Source of the DNA: an uncultured Eubacteriales bacterium
Lineage (GTDB): Bacteria > Bacillota > Clostridia > Oscillospirales > Acutalibacteraceae
Direction: 5' to 3'
Length of the DNA stretch: 17,768 nucleotides
NCBI GenBank assembly: GCA_900321515.1
Contig: ONWI01000169.1
Coordinates: 1 to 17,768 of the forward strand
A program made the position numbers and the translations under genes. The stretch's first letter is position 1; each line of letters starts with the position of its first letter. Positions 15,468 to 17,768 of this stretch are shown here, one piece after another. The notes under the pieces were generated by a model that saw only the letters and a list, made by a program, of their open reading frames with translations, searched no databases and was not told the DNA's origin.

Positions 15468-15512
15468 CGCACGAATTTTCAATCTGTTAATAATATCCTA
15501 AAAATTCGTGCG
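15468..15512. repeat. Inverted repeat with 12-bp perfect arms between lysK and tmk
   Basis: CGCACGAATTTT (15468-15479) and AAAATTCGTGCG (15501-15512) are perfect complements, separated by 21 bases. A transcript of either strand could fold it. It follows lysK and lies just upstream of the tmk -35, so it may be a terminator variant or a protein-binding site. The T-rich part is inside the stem, unlike a standard terminator. Confidence 0.5.
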
Positions 15513-15530
15513 TATTCATATATAATTCTG

Positions 15531-15553
15531 ATTGTCGGCTGAAAGCAGACAAT
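15531..15553 (-). terminator. Possible weak terminator of lysK
   Basis: ATTGTC (15531-15536) and GACAAT (15548-15553) pair around an inner GC/GC extension, starting 8 bases after the lysK stop. On the minus strand the tail is CAGAATTATAT, not a clean T-run, so the hairpin is weak. Confidence 0.35.
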
Positions 15554-15561
15554 TGGTATAA

Positions 15562-17580
15562 TTATTTGATTGCTGTTCCTTCGGGAACTATATCGTCCAC
15601 GAATATTACCTGACAGCCGCAGGCGTTATTTGTAGCTGCGAGCAGCATTCCGTTGCTCTGGACTCCTGAGAAGCGCGCGGGAGCGAGGTTGGCGACAACT
15701 ATTATCTTCTTGCCTACAAGCTGTTCGGGAGTGTAGTCGTGCTTGATGCTCGAAACGATGACTCTTTCCTTAAGTCCGTCGAAAAGCGTGAGCTTCAGGC
15801 AGTTGGCGGACTTGCGTATCTCCTGCGCCTTAAGTATTTTACACACGCGAAGGTCGATTTTGCCGAAGGTGTCGATGTCGATTTCTTCCTTGATTTCAGC
15901 TACAGGATCGGGATCGCCGTAGACCTTCTCAGGCGCGGCTTCCTCCTCGACGGGCGGCTTGTCAAGCTCCCTTTCCTCTTCGGTCTGGGGATAGGAGAAG
16001 TCCAGCAGTCCCACATAGCGCTCGGGTTCGATGGCGTACAAGAAGAGATAGAGACGGGGACCTTTTTCCTTGTCGATAAGCAGTCTGTAGACGTTCTTGA
16101 AGAAAGCTCCCTGTATCTTCTTGAGTTCTTTGTCGGTGATTGATGTCACGTCAAATACCTGCTTCGGGATATCGTAGAGCTGTGTGTTGAGTTCGTCGAG
16201 GCTGTAGCCGCCTTTGGAGAGATACGCGTGAAGCAGCTCTATTTCCTTCTTCTCTTCCTCAGTGAGAGCGTTATAAACGTCAAAATTGCGGGTGGCGCGG
16301 AGCTTATTGACCTGATCGGGTGCGCACTGCTCGAGCCAGTACTTTGCCCGGTCGAGACGGTCGGCGAACTGCTCGTATTTATACGGGGTACCGATCTTTT
16401 CAAAAACCGTCTCCAGCATGGGAATATTGAAGTCCACAACCGACCCGAGCTGCACGAGAAGTCCCATAGGAACAGTCTCGATGGCGCGGTCGCCTATAGT
16501 GGTATTATACATGATGGACTTCACATAATCGTCGGCAGTACCTTCCCTGACCGCGTTGTACATCTTGTCAAATTCAAAGTACTGGCGGAGAATGCCGTCG
16601 TCAAAGCAGAAATCAAACGCTTTGAGCGGTTCGGTCTTGGAATAGAGCCAGAGAATGACCTCCGGCTGGTATATCTTCATCAGAGCGTCGGGCGTCAGGT
16701 TGAGTCCCGACGAACCGGACATCTTGCCGGTGGTACCCTTGATGCCTATGAATTCATAGCCCTGGAATATCGGCGGCTCATAGTCGAATATTGCCTTGGA
16801 TATCTCCTTGCTGGTGTCATAGCTGCCGTTGACGGTGGCGTGATCCTTTCCGCCCGGCTCAAAGTCAACGCCTTCAAACTTCCAGCGCATTGGCCAGTCG
16901 ATCTTCCAGGCAAGCTTGCAGTTGTGTTCATGATTAAAATCGAAGCTTCCGTGATGACCGCATTCGCATTCGTACTCGGCGGTCATGCTGTCCTCGTCAA
17001 ATGAAGTGATCTTAGTCGTGTCCTTGCCGCACTCGTGGCAATAGATGCCTACAGGAAAATAAGCCTCTCTCTCCCCCTCCTGCGCGTCCTGCGTGCGGTG
17101 GCTGTCGAGAATGTCGAATATCTCACCGCGGTGCCTGATGGCATGGAGGATATACTCGGTGTATCTGCCGCTGCGGTACATGTCCGCCTGATAGCGGTAA
17201 TCCATTTCTATCCCGAATTTCTCGATGGACGCCATGAATTCCTTCTCGAAGTAATCTGCGTAGGTCTTTGCGTCGGAATCCGTAAAGGGATTTTTGACGT
17301 CCACATACGGCATTCCTATAAATTTTTCAAAATCGCCGTCCACCTTGGCGACGTTGACCGGCACCTTTCTCAGGCGGTCAAATTCGTCCCATGAAAAGAG
17401 CAGACGCGCCTTTTTTCCCTTTGCCCTCAGCGCGCGGACCACAAAGTAGCTGGTGGCTATGTCGCGGAAATTGCCTATATGTATCGAACCGGAGGGACTG
17501 ATGCCCGCCGCGCATACATATTCTTCCTTATCGGGATTGCGCTCGATGATGCGCTGTGCTATTTCTTCTGACCAATGCAT
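15562..17580 (-). CDS. lysK: Class I lysyl-tRNA synthetase with C-terminal tRNA-binding (Trbp111/EMAPII-like) domain
   Basis: Charges tRNA-Lys. The 672-residue protein starts with the class I Rossmann fold: HIGN (34-37) in the HIGH position and KMSGS (286-290) in the KMSKS position. A zinc-finger-like insertion has C181, C184, C205 and C207. The class I LysRS alpha-helical region runs to about 530. An acidic, Pro-rich linker (about 535-568) then leads to a complete OB-fold tRNA-binding domain (about 569-672) like the C-terminus of bacterial MetRS: FGKIDLRVCKI, IVSSIKHDY, VGKKIIVVANL, SNGMLLAA, VPEGT. Ordinary class I LysRS is about 500-540 residues. GAGGAG (17591-17596) lies 10 bases before ATG 17580; a TTG at 17598 in the same frame overlaps this site and is not used. 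Confidence 0.95.
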   Translation of the reverse strand: MHWSEEIAQRIIERNPDKEEYVCAAGISPSGSIHIGNFRDIATSYFVVRALRAKGKKARLLFSWDEFDRLRKVPVNVAKVDGDFEKFIGMPYVDVKNPFTDSDAKTYADYFEKEFMASIEKFGIEMDYRYQADMYRSGRYTEYILHAIRHRGEIFDILDSHRTQDAQEGEREAYFPVGIYCHECGKDTTKITSFDEDSMTAEYECECGHHGSFDFNHEHNCKLAWKIDWPMRWKFEGVDFEPGGKDHATVNGSYDTSKEISKAIFDYEPPIFQGYEFIGIKGTTGKMSGSSGLNLTPDALMKIYQPEVILWLYSKTEPLKAFDFCFDDGILRQYFEFDKMYNAVREGTADDYVKSIMYNTTIGDRAIETVPMGLLVQLGSVVDFNIPMLETVFEKIGTPYKYEQFADRLDRAKYWLEQCAPDQVNKLRATRNFDVYNALTEEEKKEIELLHAYLSKGGYSLDELNTQLYDIPKQVFDVTSITDKELKKIQGAFFKNVYRLLIDKEKGPRLYLFLYAIEPERYVGLLDFSYPQTEEERELDKPPVEEEAAPEKVYGDPDPVAEIKEEIDIDTFGKIDLRVCKILKAQEIRKSANCLKLTLFDGLKERVIVSSIKHDYTPEQLVGKKIIVVANLAPARFSGVQSNGMLLAATNNACGCQVIFVDDIVPEGTAIK

Positions 17581-17590
17581 TTTTCTATTT

Positions 17591-17596
17591 CTCCTC
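17591..17596 (-). promoter_or_regulatory. Ribosome binding site deciding the lysK start
   Basis: GAGGAG lies 10 bases before the ATG at 17580. The six extra codons of the longer open frame would start inside or before this site, so they are excluded. Confidence 0.75.
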
Positions 17597-17614
17597 AAAA
17601 ATCAATTAAGGTAT

Positions 17615-17643
17615 ATTTTACTTTAAATCGTCAAAAAAGTCAA
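17615..17643 (-). promoter_or_regulatory. Sigma-A promoter for lysK
   Basis: On the minus strand a -35 TTGACT (17638-17643) and a -10 TAAAAT (17615-17620) are 17 bases apart; each matches five of six consensus bases. The expected start near 17608 leaves a leader under 30 bases, too short for a T-box. ATCGTC (17627-17632) and GACGAT (17661-17666) flank the -35 as an inverted repeat, a possible operator. Confidence 0.7.
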
Positions 17644-17671
17644 TATGCTATATTCGTTTAGACGATAAAAA

Positions 17672-17768
17672 AACTAAGAACTAAGAGCCTGCTGACGTAT
17701 CTCTCCACGCGCGTCTGGCACGCTGCCTTTGGCAGCTGGCATCTCTTTCCGCCATATTTTGCCAAAAT
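17672..17768. other. Inverted-repeat-rich block at the right edge
   Basis: It begins with a tandem AACTAAG repeat (17672-17685), then becomes GC-rich. GCTGCC (17722-17727) pairs with GGCAGC (17731-17736) around a TTT loop. Competing with it, TTTGGCA (17728-17734) pairs with TGCCAAA (17760-17766), with inner TGGC/GCCA (17737-17740 / 17751-17754). No gene was recognised. It may be the edge of an RNA gene, a terminator region or a dispersed repeat cut by the window. Confidence 0.35.

Noticed and set aside
15532..15562. Plus-strand promoter-like TTGTCG / TATAAT directed into lysK antisense
   Set aside because: The spacing is 19 bases and the -35 is poor. The TATAAT overlaps the lysK stop region in AT-rich DNA, so chance is likely.
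16228..17004. 258-codon open frame antisense to lysK
   Set aside because: Entirely inside the LysRS catalytic region; no domain seen and the composition mirrors the true gene.
17672..17685. Tandem AACTAAG pair as a possible repeat array or CRISPR remnant
   Set aside because: Only two adjacent 7-base copies without spacers; it does not resemble an array.
17581..17768. T-box riboswitch upstream of lysK
   Set aside because: No T-box core sequence (AGGGTGGNACCGCG) is visible, and the promoter lies too close to the start codon.

Overview
The window reads as chromosomal, mostly core-gene DNA from a low-to-mid GC Gram-positive anaerobe of the class Clostridia, probably the Ruminococcaceae/Oscillospiraceae part. 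Four things suggest this: the glmU-prs-pth-mfd order typical of Firmicutes, a divergent pyruvate phosphate dikinase gene, a bacterial class I lysyl-tRNA synthetase, and strong GGAGG-type ribosome binding sites with AT-rich intergenic promoters. No rRNA, tRNA, CRISPR array, insertion sequence or phage gene was recognised.

Layout. Positions 1-53 hold the first 17 codons of ppdK on the minus strand. A 457-bp AT-rich divergent control region follows (54-510), with an operator-like perfect palindrome and a good extended -10 promoter for glmU. On the plus strand then come glmU, prs, pth and mfd: cell-wall and lipid-sugar precursor (UDP-GlcNAc), PRPP supply, peptidyl-tRNA recycling and transcription-coupled repair. 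Two strong RNA stem-loops sit in the prs-pth and pth-mfd gaps. A separate plus-strand pair (7352-9734), with its own TTGACA promoter, encodes a membrane-anchored polysaccharide deacetylase placed between two Ig-like (BIG2) domains and an integral-membrane acyltransferase. Together they look like a surface-glycan modification pair.

A strong inverted repeat at 9820-9854 closes this strand. Everything after it is on the minus strand. Reading right to left (in transcription order) the genes are: lysK, class I LysRS fused to a C-terminal Trbp111/EMAPII-type tRNA-binding domain; then tmk, a DUF2156 protein and a GNAT acetyltransferase, closely packed; then a DJ-1/PfpI protein overlapping 5-formyltetrahydrofolate cyclo-ligase; then mltG, the endolytic murein transglycosylase with an unusually long disordered cytoplasmic tail.

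I do not see a clear new defence or mobile system. The observations most worth a second look are the LysRS-Trbp fusion close to a soluble MprF-like (DUF2156) protein, the BIG2-NodB-BIG2 deacetylase paired with an acyltransferase, the stem-loops in the prs-pth-mfd gaps, and a promoter placement that forces a TTG start for tmk.
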